Below are positions 51,061 through 63,843 of a stretch of DNA of 64,000 bases, piece by piece (within the stretch, counting starts at the first letter, position 1; each line of letters opens with the position of its first letter). The position numbers and the translations under genes are program-made. Location: assembly GCA_903813345.2 (NCBI GenBank), contig CAIIXF020000001.1:18185915-18249914 (forward strand), read 5' to 3'. The notes below the pieces were generated by a model that saw only the letters and a program-made list of their open reading frames with translations, was not told the DNA's origin and did no database searches. The stretch comes from Owenia fusiformis (lineage: Eukaryota > Annelida > Polychaeta > Sabellida > Oweniidae).

Positions 51061-54000
51061 TTATAGTATACACAACATCGCCTACCAAAGCTCCTTTGTA
51101 AATCAGTCCATATGAGGGAAAATTTGTTTTTACATACAATATTACGTGTGACGACAACACATTAACAAAAACATATTTTGAACTTGATCATTACAATTAT
51201 TAATTGCTACACGGCTCATTTTTCAGTTGAGTTTTCGCAAATTGGTTTTAATGATGTTTTTAATAGATTGTGTCAAAAGTTAAAATAATTATGTGACACA
51301 TTTTAGTGTTAACATTTTTGAACTATGTATTTATGATAAAGTCGTGCTACCTTATAATTATATGCTTTCTAAACACCTAACACGCTACTAGAACTCTAGT
51401 ACTACAATTAATAGCGTGCTAACTAGACATAACATAAAATCAATAGATCATTTTCATTAACTTTATTTTTTGTGAATCACCCTTTAATGTCAGTTTTGAA
51501 CCTGTGTAGTGTTAATGCTCACACATGATGAAATCACTCCCATTGCCTATTAAATTGACAGGAATAAACTCTAATATACCAAGCAATACATCAACAGTGT
51601 ATACATAGATGTGCTATGTAGAGCAATATTAAAGACACATAACTAGGTCAATGTGTGTAGTATAGCTCTTCTATTGACTCTAAGCAAAGGCCATTGTCTC
51701 TTATGGTACTGCATGAAAGCTAAATTGCCTCTAGACCAACTATACTGCGTTAATGTCATCCACATTTGTCAGTCTGACCTTAAAATGGGTCTATGACTAT
51801 ATTGATGTTCAAGAGGAAGCTAGATACTAAGAAGAACCGCAATCTTAACGCTATTATTACATTGACACAAAGACACCGCTGTAACGAGTAATTGTACAAA
51901 GTTTTCTTTAATATCACATGCATATTGGCACTCACTGCTCATATTCAGCCCGCTATATAAAAATAAGAAATATGCAGTGTATGCCCATGACTTATTTACA
52001 AGACTATGGTTACAACGAATACATTATAACAAAATATTTTTGGATGTCCATATAACTTGCAATTTAAAGAATAGTAGTTACATTTTTCCAAGGTAGCATA
52101 TTTTAATTATAATAAATCTAATTCACTCATCTTAATTTACTAGCTATAGTTATCCATCTGGTGAATTTAGAAATATATGTTTCAGTTCAAACAAATTATC
52201 TGAATTTCAGGACTAATGCGGGCAAGATACATATTAAACATTTACATGTTCCACCGTGCTTCAACGTATTATGGTTGATCTTGAGAAGAACTGGCAAGCT
52301 ATCCATCAATGTTGCAGTTTTCAGATGATCAAATCAGGCCATATCTGTTGAGAAACTTGAATGTATGCCAGACAGAGGAACACTTCAGATAAGTACCGTA
52401 TAGAACTCGTTCAGATGTTGGAACACTGTGGGAAAGTTGTATCTCTCACAGCAAAAGAGGGCATTCGAATTCCCAGTGCCAGTTGCCACCCCTGTGAGGT
52501 GTTTTACATGCACGATTACAAGCCATAGAGTATGCTTATATCATATCAAATTTTTGTCTTCCATTCTCCTCATACATATTCAACATCATTATGGATCGTT
52601 TCACATTATATATTCCATATTTGCATTTTGATCCAGATTCATATGCAAATATATTCCTTTGCTAATGGACTTCATAATCTAGACTTGCTTCTTCCATTCA
52701 AGCGTCGATCGTTGCTGTCTGTCGATTTTTGGACCGTGTCACCGTGTAAATGCAAATTCTGAAAAAACGAAATAAAATCTTTACTTATCATAAACATGTA
52801 TTCTGTCTGTGTAAAAGATGTATCATTGAATAGAGTTGCTTTCTATTTCAATAGAAAGCTATTGCCAAATTTCAGCTTCTGTATTTTGTTAGCAAGGTGC
52901 ATGATAAAAAATATATGATACATACATTTGCACATGTAAAGCAAATGTGAATGTATGTATACAGATAGATATATACGAAAAAGCAAATTAACGGAGCAAG
53001 CCAGGGTTATACATTTATTTTAAATGTAAATTTTATATGTTTTAAGCCATAAATCGTTAAAATTAAAACAATTAAAAAATAAGGAAATACACTTTTTAGA
53101 CTTTTATGTAGCAAATGGTATGAGTAATGTACTTAATTAAATAACTGGGAAATTTGTGATAAAAGTGCAACAAGAGCTATAGAACAGTACACAAATACAT
53201 GTTTTGAAAGGTGAAGGTCGAAATAAACATGGCTGCCTCTTAGTTTGTTTATGTATCCCCAAATTGACGAAACCATGCCTACAAGAAGGTAGCATCTGTC
53301 ATGTTAGTCTGGCATTGTACTTCATGTAGTATGTTTAAAATTCGGTTCTTATTTCTCGGCCTACAGTTTTTGGATAACTTACTCTGTAATGTATATTAAA
53401 TACTTGAGTCGTGAACAAATCGAGGAATTGACAGAGACGAAATGGGGGTTTCTAAATATATTTTTACAATGTCCATAAATTGTTTAAATTGGTGTTTGCG
53501 TTCCTGTCCGAAATAATGATATATGTGGGTAATCGAAAGCAAGAGAAATGTCTAGAATAACCAAGGAGCCTAATTCTCTCCTATCTTTTATACGACTGTC
53601 TCATAAATTAGTCAAAGGGACAATGAAACTATAATACACAGCACAGTGAGAATACTCCATCCTTAGAACCCATTCAGCAATCTAACTTGTTTTCGGTCTT
53701 AAATCAAATATGTTGTCAAAATCAAAAATTGTTTTTCAAAAAGATGTGAAAATTAATTTAAATATCTAAAAAGTGGTTTAGTTCAAAAGGCTATTTTTCA
53801 AATTCCTCATTTTTCAAAGTATATATAATTAGAATGTAATTGAGAATATTTGTGAAAATATAACTGAAAGAGATTTTTTAGAAATACATCTTACATCTAG
53901 TAGTTTTTCTCTATATGTATAAATATGTATACGATTGTTGGATACTATTGATATCTTGATCTCATACCCTGGATAGTTAATTGTAATCCTGAGAAATAAC

Positions 54001-56939
54001 TAGGATTTGGAACTGATAAAGATATCTTATAGTGAATGAATCCATTAGAATGCTGATTTTACTAATGACTAATATAATGACTCAAAAGCATCCATCCTAC
54101 AAAAACGGGCCCAAGACAGCTCAATTTGGACAATTGCAACTCATTAATTAATTACATTAGTCCCTTTCCTTGAGAATAATCAACTGAGATGCTAACTATA
54201 ATATCAGTCCATTATTGTTTTCGATAATACTGGCTAAATGCGCCTTGGAAACTAATGAATCGTTCCAAAGCAGTTTAATGAAAATTACTTGTTCAGAATA
54301 AGAACTACTTTATAACATATTGGAAAAGACTATAAATTTAGGGAACTGTCTAGTTGTCCATTGAAGCAAGTTTTTACATTCTTTCAGAAATTAAAAGTGT
54401 TCTAGTATAGCTAATGAAATTTTTGAGTGGAACAACAAAAGCCCATACCATTGTGAGTGGGCTGATATCGTAAATAAAGGAACACTTCCTTTTAAACGAT
54501 TGTTTGTACAGTAAAACACAACATTCGACTTAAACATATTCGTTTATTGACTTAGGATTTACATTACTCTTTGAGTTAATGATTCTTCCAGTCTTTCAAT
54601 AATGAGGCCAACGTGTTCCCCCATTCCTGTTTATAGATCTTTAAATCACTTCCGTTTCCCTGTCATTGTTGGTATACTTAACAAGTGCATTAAAATGAAC
54701 AAGTAAATGAACACATAATTAATTACGGTATCAGTATTTCTTGTTAAATCTCATTAGAAGTATCCGAGGTTGTGATCCTGTATAGATTTTTTGGGTTTGA
54801 TTTGATGGGGTATTACCCTGTTAAATCACTGCATGAAATGAAAAAGTTATGGCTACATAGAGATGCACTTGTTTTGGCCCATAAACAAACACAGTACTTC
54901 TTAAACTAAACGTCTCTAAATTATAGCTATTTTCGTTAAACTGGTTTATTTTTAGTGCATCTAGAGTACATTAACACGTGCATGGTCCATACACAAAAGT
55001 TACTAAGACCCGGAATAAGTCATATCGTATCTTCACACAAAGCTAGTAAATCTGTCAAAATGTTACCATTTAATTTCTTTAAAATAATTGTGGTCAAGTC
55101 TTCGTTTTGACTTGTGGTTCCAATACAAGTTTTGTTTCTTTGAACACACCATGTTTAGCAATAATTCTTAGTACCAAAAACGCCCATGACAAAGTTGTGG
55201 CCAGCTTTGATTCTGACCCCATTCTCCTCAAATCAGATAAACAAAAAACAATCTACCTTTCCCCGAAGAGACTGTGACACAACTAGACAAGACTATACAC
55301 ACTTTACAAGGTATACGTAAGTTAATTTTATGAAGTTTTGAATTGTTTCTTTGTTATTTTCGTTAAATCTGTCAAGTTGCTTAAACTTCCCTTAGGGTTA
55401 AATGCTCTTTGAATCAATGGTCCACACATGCGCAGTAGGGGTCTTGTAGTTGTGATGAACTTTTGGCCCTCTAACAACTAACTGCATGTCGGTCGAGATA
55501 TCATCACAAACCGTTCAGAATCAAATTTATCTTAGAGAATTTTGTAGACAAAGTGCACAAAGTGACTTCTCTAATACTTGCCATCTCAAGTTGCACTTGT
55601 ATGAATCCCATATGGCTGTTAGCCTTAACATAGTCTGTATATACATATCTAGTTACTCTAATTTCGAAAATTGCATGTTTACTTTTCAAGGCCGCATATA
55701 ATATTAGACATTGCAGTGAGGATCTTGGGCAAAAAGTTGTACATGCATTTCGTAAAAGTCATACAATTGTCAAACACCATAATTGATCTTTTCATAAAAC
55801 GTCCGGTGTGTGTTTTTCGAGACCTTTGTTTTATGATTTTTACCTGAAACTTTGCGGTAGAAGCCCCCTGTTTTGCTAAGCAATTACTGGCATTATTGAA
55901 CTGGCAGTTAGACCGTAGGCCGTTATCGGTGTACACATTGGGAACATAAACCATCCTTAGTTTAATCAGTTCGTGTATCAAGAAACTCGGTAATTAAATG
56001 TCGATTCAACATACTGAAAAGATGCGTCTAAAATCCTTTCATACGAATCAATATTCTTATACATAATTAATCTTACCAAGGACATTTTCCGGTGTTTAAA
56101 AGAACTAAATTTAAATAGATGTATTTTCGTCATTTTTCATTGCATTGTGATCTGCTGACAGTTTCACTATAAATCTACGCAGATATTAAACATTAGCATG
56201 ATTAATTAGGCGTTTTTAATATTATCGTACACACACACCCCGAATGAGATTTTTTTAAATTGAAAGTTGTACACAATAGAAATCATTAGCCTTTGGGATT
56301 CAAGACATAAATTGATGTTTTCTTTTCAATCAGAATTAAAGTCCTCTAGTGCCGATCTTGGATGCAGGGATTGTTGTCTGTAATGTGAGTAAGCACTTCG
56401 ACATAGCTGACCTTTTCTACAAGATCGTTTTCAGCAGTATTACTATATCGCCTTCCATACAAACACTCTGCTCAGCACCGTTGGCGCTTTACATTTATAT
56501 GGCACACAATATTCCAAATTATTAATGGGCTGTTGGCAATGACAATGTGTGCAACAAGAGACTGTAGAGATGGTTGGCAATGTAAAAAGAGTAACATTCT
56601 ATATTGATATTGATTAGCCTTTGATAGCAACACTATCATTTCAGAAGTCAAACCACATTGAGTCTAAACATCACCAAATGGCATCGAATTGTCAACGACC
56701 AAAATGTTTTTATTTCACTAAATTTGACATAAGTAATATTTAGGTCAAATTCCAACTAGATTTTTCTGAAAACTCTATAGAGTTTAGCTTACAGGGTGGG
56801 TGAACACATAACTATTCAATTATGAGCCGTGTATTTCACAATGATTGGTCTAGTGTCCATCAGAGGTTGATTTAGTCATTATTACGTCATGCCTTGACTG
56901 TTATCCACGGACAAAACATAACTTAGTATGGTTGATGCA
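51061..56939. other. Non-coding intergenic DNA
   Basis: AT-rich, with no recognisable gene or RNA gene. Small items only: a perfect hairpin GCTTTCTATT/AATAGAAAGC near 52,840 and a NRF1/GABPA-like CATGCGCAGTAGGGG near 55,428. Confidence 0.5.
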
Positions 56940-57359
56940 CTAGTACTATTGTTTATTGATGCTGTTTATGGTATTACACATTTGTCGTATGATACAAGTT
57001 CGTGATGCATAATAACTTGTCATTTTTCATAATTGTGCAATGATATGATATGGAATGTGATATGTCGTCGTTAAAAATGCCACAGTATCTGGGATATAAT
57101 GTTATGGTTTGTGAAAGTAGTGCGATATGACACCGTAAAACCTGGTTAATAATGCTATTCCAAGATATTTTTGATGTGCTATGATATGTCATTGTTTTTA
57201 ATGTGGCGTTGCGATTGATACGATTTGGTTTGACGCCCTATGGTCATGTTTATAATTGTTCAGTTTAACAATATATGATTTGATATACTGTGGTATAATA
57301 TTGTTTTTGTATCGTATTTTATATGGTATAGCACTTGTTATAGTGGTGCAGTGTGATTA
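56940..57359. repeat. Degenerate leading edge of the minisatellite
   Basis: Words such as ACAAG/GATATG, TGTGCAATGATATGATATG and TATGGTATA recur irregularly. They look like strongly diverged copies of the ~57-bp monomer found in order just downstream, consistent with ageing of array edges. Confidence 0.5.
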
Positions 57360-58297
57360 ACGGGATATGATTTGATATACTACTATGTATAACATTGTAA
57401 TGATGCATTCTGGTTGACAAGATATGTTTTGATGCACTATGGTATAGTATTTGCTATAATGGTCTAGTGTGATAAATAGGATATGATTTGATATACTATG
57501 GTATAACATTGCAATGATGCATTCTGGTTGACAAGCTATGTTTTGATGCACTATGGTATAGTATTTGCTATAATGGTCTAGTGTGATAAAAAGGATATGA
57601 TTTGATATACTACTATGTATAACATTGTAATGGTGCATTCTGGTTGACAAGATATGTTTTGATGCACTATGGTATAGCATTTGTTATATTGGTCTAGTGT
57701 GATAAATAGGATATGATTTGATATACAATGGTATAACATTGTAATGATGCATTCTGGTTGACAAGATATGTTTTGATGCACTATGGTATAGCATTTGTTA
57801 TATTGGTCTAGTGTGATAAATAGGATATGATTTGATATACAATGGTATAACATTGTAATGATGCATTCTGGTTGACAAGATATGTTTTGATGCACTATGG
57901 TATAGCATTTGTTATATTGGTCTAGTGTGATAAATAGGATATGATTTGATATACAATGGTATAACATTGTAATGGTGCATTCTGGTTGACAAGATATGTT
58001 TTGATGCACTATGGTATAGCATTTGTTATATTGGTCTAGTGTGATAAATAGGATATGATTTGATATACTATGGTTTAACATTGTTATGGTGCATTCTGGT
58101 TGACAAGATATGTTTTGATGCACTATGGTATAGCATTTGTTATATTGGTCTAGTGTGATAAATAGGATATGATTTGATATACTATGGTTTAACATTGTAA
58201 TGGTGCATTCTGGTTGACAAGATATGTTTTGATGCACTATGGTACAGCATTTGTTATATTGGTCTAGTGTGATAAATAGGATGTGATTTGATTTTAA
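57360..58297. repeat. 114-bp dimeric minisatellite sub-array (eight copies)
   Basis: GCATTCTGGTTGACAAGATA starts at 57405, 57519, 57635, 57749, 57863, 57977, 58091 and 58205, so the period is 114 bp with one 116-bp unit. Each unit is two related halves of about 57 bp (a GCATTCTGGTTGACAAGATATG half and a GTGTGATAAATAGGATATGA half). Since 114 is divisible by three, a repetitive frame stays open on the minus strand; I regard it as a by-product. Confidence 0.93.
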
Positions 58298-59021
58298 TGT
58301 CACCCCAAAAAGTGGTGACATATTGTTATGGTCTCCAGTTTTGTTGGCGATCGTCAATCGGTTGGCGTCTGTAACAAATTCTTACAACTTCCAATAACTT
58401 AACAAATACTGTTTAGTCTGATATCATTTTTTCAAAATCATCTATAAGTTGTCAGAAGATTAAATCTGACAAGATTTAAGATTTGACCTTCTCAAGGTCA
58501 AAAAAAGATTAAAAAGGTCAAAAAGGTATATTTCAACTTGTTTCAAATTGACCGATTTTTTCAAAATCATCTACAAGATCTTAGAAGTTTGAATCTGACT
58601 TTAGATTTCACCTTCTATGACCTTCTCAATGTCAAAAGGGGTCAAAGGGTCTTTTTCACCTTGCTTCAAAATCATCTACAAGTTCTCAGAAGTTCAAATC
58701 TGACTATAGATTTGAGATTTGACCTCCAATGACCTGCTCAGGATCAAAAGGATTTGACCTTCAATGCCCTTCTCAAGGTCAAAAGGGTCTTTTTCAGCAT
58801 TTTAAAAAAACATTTTCATGATCTGACATTAAATTTGAGATTTCACATTCAATGACCTTCTCAAGGTCAAAAAAGATTAAAAATGTCAAAAAGGTATATT
58901 TCAACTTGCTTCAAATTGACCATTTTTCCAAAATCATCTATCAAGTACAAGTACAAGTTCTCAGAAATTCAAATCTGACTTAACTTGAATTCATAATATT
59001 GCGAGCAACTAGGTGGTGACA
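58298..59021. mobile_element. 724-bp insertion with internal tandem repeats, splitting the minisatellite
   Basis: It begins with the palindrome-like TGTCACCCCAAAAAGTGGTGACA (58298-58320) and ends at AGGTGGTGACAT (to 59021), with minisatellite sequence on both sides. The interior has about five diverged copies of a 105-145-bp unit built from AAATTGACCGATTTTTTC, AAAATCATCTACAAG, CAGAAGTTCAAATCTGACT and TGACCTTCTCAAGGTCAAA blocks. There is no coding capacity. A non-autonomous element inserted in the array is the simplest reading. A related single copy lies near 61,990-62,110. Confidence 0.65.
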
Positions 59022-59480
59022 TTTTGTCTTGTCAATGTCTTGTATAATAGTGTACTATTGTATAGCATTGTTTTATATTGCAGTGTGGTTGACAAGATAT
59101 GTTTTGGTGTACTATATGGTATAGCATTGTTTTGTGTTGCAGTGTGGCTGACAAGATATGTTTTTGTGTACTATGGTATAGCATTGTTTTGTATTGCAGT
59201 GTGGCTGACAAGATATGTTTTTGTGTACTATGGTATAGCATTGTTTTGTATTGCAGTGTGGCTGACAAGATATGTTTTTGTGTACTATGGTATAGCATTG
59301 TTTTATATTGCAGTGTGGTTGACAAGATATGTTTTGGTGTACTATGGTATAGCATTGTTTTATATTGCAGTGTGGTTGACAAGGTATGTTTTGGTGTACT
59401 ATATGGTATAGCATTGTTTTATATTGCAGTGTGGTTGAAAAGATGTGTAATGATGCACTATGGTATATGTATATATAGCA
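59022..59480. repeat. 57-bp monomer minisatellite sub-array (seven copies)
   Basis: CAGTGTGG(C/T)TGACAAGATAT starts at 59081, 59140, 59197, 59254, 59311, 59368 and 59427. The spacing is 57 bp, or 59 where the monomer carries an extra AT in ACTATATGG. Neighbouring monomers are nearly identical. The 57-bp period is divisible by three, so both strands carry long repetitive open frames that are not evidence of genes. Confidence 0.93.
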
Positions 59481-60180
59481 TTGTTTATAATGGCGCAATG
59501 TGATTAACAAGATTTCTACTTGTACACGTATAATCAATTGTTTGTAATTTGACATTGCATAGTTAATGCACTATAATATGGCACAGTTTGGTGCAATGTG
59601 GTTGACTTAAAATGTCTGATCCTAGATTTGTATTATTGCACCTTACATTAGGTGATGACATGACATTGTTTAAATAGTGCAGATTGACAAAACACGATTG
59701 TACATTACATCACGTGGCATTGTTTTAATTGTGCAATATGATGCAGTGTGATTACCAATATGTGATCTGATGTCATGTAATATGGCATAGTTTATATTGC
59801 TACGGTTTGACTGACAAGATTTTACGTACTGTCATATGGTATTGCCTGAAATGGTGCAGTGATTGGCAAGACGTGACTGCGTACTATCATATGGCATTGC
59901 TTGTAATGGTACCGTGTGATTGACAAGATATGCGTTAATTGCGTTAAACGTGATTGTACATTATATCACATGGCATTGTTTTAATTGTGCAATATGATGC
60001 AGTGTGATTACCAATATGTGATCTGATGTCATGTAATATGGCATTGTTTATATTGCTACGGTTTGACTGACAAGATTTTACGTACTATCATATGGTATTG
60101 CCTGAAATGGTGCAGTGTGATTGGCAAGACGTGACTGCGTACTATCATATGGCATTGCTTGTAATGGTACCGTGTGATTG
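59481..60180. repeat. Higher-order ~256-bp duplication of minisatellite variants
   Basis: A block of several diverged ~60-bp monomers starting near 59,694 (CACGATTGTACATTACATCA...) is repeated near 59,950 (GTGATTGTACATTATATCA...). Both contain the same succession ATTACCAATATGTGATCTGA, GGTTTGACTGACAAGATTTT and GGCAAGACGTGACTGCGTAC. It is a recent local segmental duplication inside the array. Confidence 0.85.
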
Positions 60181-61060
60181 ACAAGATATGCGTTTAGGTA
60201 CTATCATGTGGCATTGTGTGTAATGGTGCAGTGTGATTGACAAGATATACATTTACGTACTATCATATGGCATTGTGTGTAATGGTGCAGTGTGATTGAC
60301 AAGATATGCGTTTAGGTACTATCATGTGGCATTGTGTGTAATGGTGCAGTGTGTTTGACAAGATATGCATTTACGTACTATCATGTGGCATTGTGTGTAA
60401 TGGTGCAGCGTGATTGACAAGATATGCGTTTAGGTACTATCATGTGGCATTGTGTGTAATGGTGCAGTGTGTTTGACAAGATATGCATTTACGTACTATC
60501 ATATGGCATTGTGTGTAATGGTGCAGTGTGATTGACAAGATATGCATTTACGTACTATCATGTGGCATTGTGTGTAATGGTGCAGTGTGATTGACAAGAT
60601 ATACATTTACGTACTATCATATGGCATTGTGTGTAATGGTGCAGTGTGATTGACAAGATATGCGTTTAGGTACTATCATGTGGCATTGTGTGTAATAGTG
60701 CAGTGCGATTGACAAGATGTGCGTTTACGTACTATCATATGGCATTGTTTGTAATGGTGCATTGTGATTTACAAGAAATGCATTTACGTACTATCATGTG
60801 GCATTGTTTGTAATGGTCCAGTGTGATTGATAAGACATGACTGCCTAGTATCATATGACATTGTATGTAATGGTGCAGTGTAATTGACAAGCTATTAATT
60901 CACGTACTATCATATGGCATTGTTTGAAATTGTGACGTGTGATTGACAAGATATGCATTGTTTGTTTGTTTGTTTGTTTGTTTGTTTGTTTGTTTGTAAT
61001 GGTGCAGTGTGATTGACAAGATATGCAATTTACGCACTATCATATGGCATTGTTTGTAAT
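60181..61060. repeat. 59-bp monomer minisatellite sub-array
   Basis: GTGCAGTGTGATTGACAAGATAT recurs every 59 bp (60229, 60288, 60347, 60406 and on). Monomers alternate between a GCGTTTAGG type and an ACATTTACG/GCATTTACG type, giving a partial 118-bp higher-order period. Copies diverge beyond about 60,700. Confidence 0.92.
60957..60997. repeat. (GTTT)n microsatellite inside a minisatellite monomer
   Basis: About nine to ten GTTT units sit exactly where other monomers read CATTGTTTGTAATGG. The tetranucleotide has expanded out of the monomer itself. Confidence 0.9.
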
Positions 61061-61805
61061 GGTACAGTATGATCGGCAAGATATGCATTTACGTACATCA
61101 TATGGCATTGTTTGTAATGGTACAGTATGATCGGCAAGATATGCATTTACGTACATCATATGGCATTGTTTGTAATGGTACAGTATGATCGGCAAGATAT
61201 GTATTTACGTACATCATATGGCATTGTTTGTAATGGTACAGTAAGATCGGCAAGATGTGCATTTACGTACATCATATGGCATTGTTTGTAATGGTACAGT
61301 AAGATCGGTAAGATATGCATTTACGTACATCATATGGCATTGTTTGTAATGGTACAGTATGATCAGCAAGATATGCATTTACGTACGTCATATGGCATTG
61401 TTTGTAATGGTACAGTATGATCGGCAAGATATGCATTTACGTACATCATATGGCATTGTTTGTAATGGTACAGTAAGATCGGCAAGATATGCATTTACGT
61501 ACATCATATGGCATTGTTTGTAATGGTACAGTATGATCGGCAAGATATGTATTTACGTACATCATATGGCATTTTTTGTAATGGTACAGTATGATCGGCA
61601 AGATATGCATTTACGTACATCATATGGCATTGTTTGTAATGGTACAGTAAGATCGGCAAGATGTGCATTTACGTACATCATATGGCATTGTTTGTAATGG
61701 TACAGTATGATCGGCAAGATATGCATTTACGTACATCATATGGCATTGTTTGTATTGGTATCGTGTGATTGACACGACATGACATCGCACTGTCATATCA
61801 TATAA
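61061..61805. repeat. 58-bp monomer minisatellite sub-array (twelve copies)
   Basis: GATCGGCAAGATATGCATTT and its variants start at 61071 and then every 58 bp to 61709, each followed by ACGTACATCATATGGCATTG and TTTGTAATGGTACAGTA. It is the most homogeneous part of the locus. Point variants such as GTAAGATCGG/GATGTGC and GATATGTATTT are shared by non-adjacent copies, indicating block duplication. Confidence 0.93.
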
Positions 61806-61869
61806 TTTTATAGCATTTTGAAAAAGTACTATATTTTCGCCTTTTTGTTCTGATGGGCATGCGTGTGTC

Positions 61870-62260
61870 ATCGACATTCCAGGTACATCGCTTACCTGTT
61901 CAACTTTTTACAGATGCAAGAGCATATCATTGCTAAAATCTAGTTGGGTTTAGTGTATCTGGGTAAATTACTTGGTTGTCACTTTGAATTTTTAACTTGC
62001 TTCAAATTGACCGATTGTTTGTAATAGGAAAATCATCTAGAAGTTCTCCGGAGGTCTGAAAAGTGACATTTTCGAGGTCGGAGGTCAAGTTCATCAAACT
62101 AGGCCACAAACTAGCTAGGTTTATTTAAGTTCGAGACTGCAAATCAAATATTGTCGTCTAAATTCTAGGGACACCGCTAACTTTTCAACTTTCTTCAGAT
62201 GCAAGGGCAGACTAATGCAAAGATCTTATTAGGGTGTCTGCATGTTTATTATTGTGTGTC
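61870..62260. repeat. Degenerate repeats related to the insertion at 58.3-59.0 kb
   Basis: CTTGCTTCAAATTGACCGAT and AAAATCATCTAGAAGTTCTC (about 61,996-62,050) match the internal unit of the upstream insertion. In addition, TCAACTTT.T.CAGATGCAAG is present twice (about 61,900 and 62,188). These look like remains of a second copy of the same element family. Confidence 0.6.
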
Positions 62261-63110
62261 TTGTTCGTACTTTCCACATTTTCTAAAATGTTTACCAAAA
62301 TTGTTATATACTACTTTTGGTTTAAATGGTGCCTAAGTTAGTTTTCATTAACAGACTGTTAAGTATAAACTCCGAATAATCGGAAAGTTGAGACAACATG
62401 GAACCACATATACCCCATTCCAAGCCTCATTAGTTGATTACATATTTCATTAGTTGATATCGATTTTGATTGTGTGACTGTGTTCTTACCATGTCGCCAC
62501 TTACAACTAGCGCCCCACCCCTAACCCAATGTGTGTCAGTTTGTATCGCTTTGTAATATCACATTGAAATGTGAAACTAATGATAATGCATATTTTATTG
62601 CTAATTTGCCATTTAATGATATATTTCCCAGTAAATACATTGCATTAGAGTCGAATGTCGGATCCAAGCCTGACTAACTATCTCATTAAAGGGATAAAGT
62701 TAAATACCTTTCTGTGGTCGGTGATGCATCGTTTGGAATAATTCAAAGAAGATATTACATAACCGCGATGGAATACTGTTGTTTTTAGATCTTTATTTGT
62801 TATTCAGTTGTGTACAGTGTAGATAACCCAGGTCCGTAGCTAGCTTTTGGCAAGGGGTGCTTCACTTTTTTAAGAATTCCAGGAGGTCTACATTAGACCA
62901 TCTTGGCCAAACATCACGTGAAAAGTGATCAGAATGGTGAAAAGCAGCACGATTTTGAAATAATTTAGGATCAGGGGATGGTTCGCTCGCCCCCCCCCCT
63001 CCCCCCTCTCCCGGCTACCTGGCCTGACACTCCGTTGGGCTCATCCAGGATTGATATGTTTCTTTTACCATATCAATGTGTATTGGATTTGTGAAACGTA
63101 TGTTTCACTT
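62261..63110. other. Non-coding DNA with a poly-C tract
   Basis: No gene was recognised. A C-rich, T-interrupted low-complexity tract lies at about 62,989-63,012. Confidence 0.5.
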
Positions 63111-63445
63111 CGGGTGTCTCAAAAAATGCACCCAAAAGTATATCAACAGCACAGATAACTCAATCAATATTTTCAGACATTTTTTGCATTGTCATGTAGC
63201 CAAAACATGAAAATTTTCTCCCAAATACACCATTTTCATTTCAGTCTTGCCTTTTTGATGCTTTAACCCTTTACCTTTTACACCACATAATCAATGTAAC
63301 CTCATATTTCGATGACAGCCTGTATCCTAACTGCTACATTGTTCATCACATTTGATAATAATTCCGATGGAATGTTTTAAATTTCTTTTTGGATGTTGCC
63401 CTTAAGTTGTTCTTGGTCTTTTTGCTTGGAATAATCATTAAAACA
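63111..63445 (-). pseudogene. Inverted 3'-terminal fragment of a Tc1/mariner-type transposon
   Basis: The minus strand of this segment matches the + strand of about 63,745-64,000: AGAACAACTTAA, AAAACATTC, TGTGATGAACAATGTAG, CACATAATCAATGTA (in inverse orientation) and AACCCTTTACCTTTTACA all recur inverted. It therefore carries the end of the transposase frame and the 3' terminal region, and begins at a mariner-like end GGGTGTCTCAAAAAATGCACC (about 63,112). Together with the next feature it forms an inverted pair with 3' ends facing outward. Confidence 0.65.
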
Positions 63446-63462
63446 CTCCTTCAAATATCCAC

Positions 63463-63843
63463 AGAGAAAGCTGTTTAAGGATGACGATGGCAGAACAAAC
63501 ACAGAGAATCAGGTCAATTATCGGCAAATGATTCAGGAGTCACCTTTCAGAGTTACGCAGGCTAGCCTGGAGACCAAATGCTATCCAAATGAATACAATG
63601 GTCTCAAATTGATTGAGCCCCTCTAACCAATGTAGTTTCTGGAAGGTTTGACCTATCTGTATAAGGGGGCTATAAGACATTGTTAGGGCCTACTATTCAC
63701 CAGATTTGACGGCCCATACTTTTTTCTATTTGGCTGTTTGAAGGACCATTTTTATGCTAAACCCAAGCTAAGAGACTTAGAACAACTTAATACCAGCATC
63801 CGAACAAAAGTCAAAACATTCAACCAGAAATATCACATGTGAT
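63463..63843 (+). pseudogene. Decayed Tc1/mariner-superfamily transposase (C-terminal part)
   Basis: Tc1/mariner-superfamily transposases cut and paste the element through a DDE/D catalytic domain. Here KLFKDDDGRTNTENQ (from about 63,469) resembles the conserved stretch following the first catalytic Asp. About 75 codons later SPDLTAH (63,697), then in another frame YFFLFGCLKDHFYAKPK and DLEQLN, match the SPDLTxxDFFLWGxLK..Y..KP..LEEL region of the mariner-like group with the long C-terminus. The middle is scrambled and the frame changes between SPDLTAH and FFLFG; there are in-frame stops, so it is inactive. The 3' flank runs off the window edge. Confidence 0.75.

Noticed and set aside
57357-59555. 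Long repetitive open frames on both strands of the minisatellite
   Set aside because: They exist because the 57/114-bp period is divisible by three. They have no start context, no domain, and vanish where the period changes to 58 or 59 bp.
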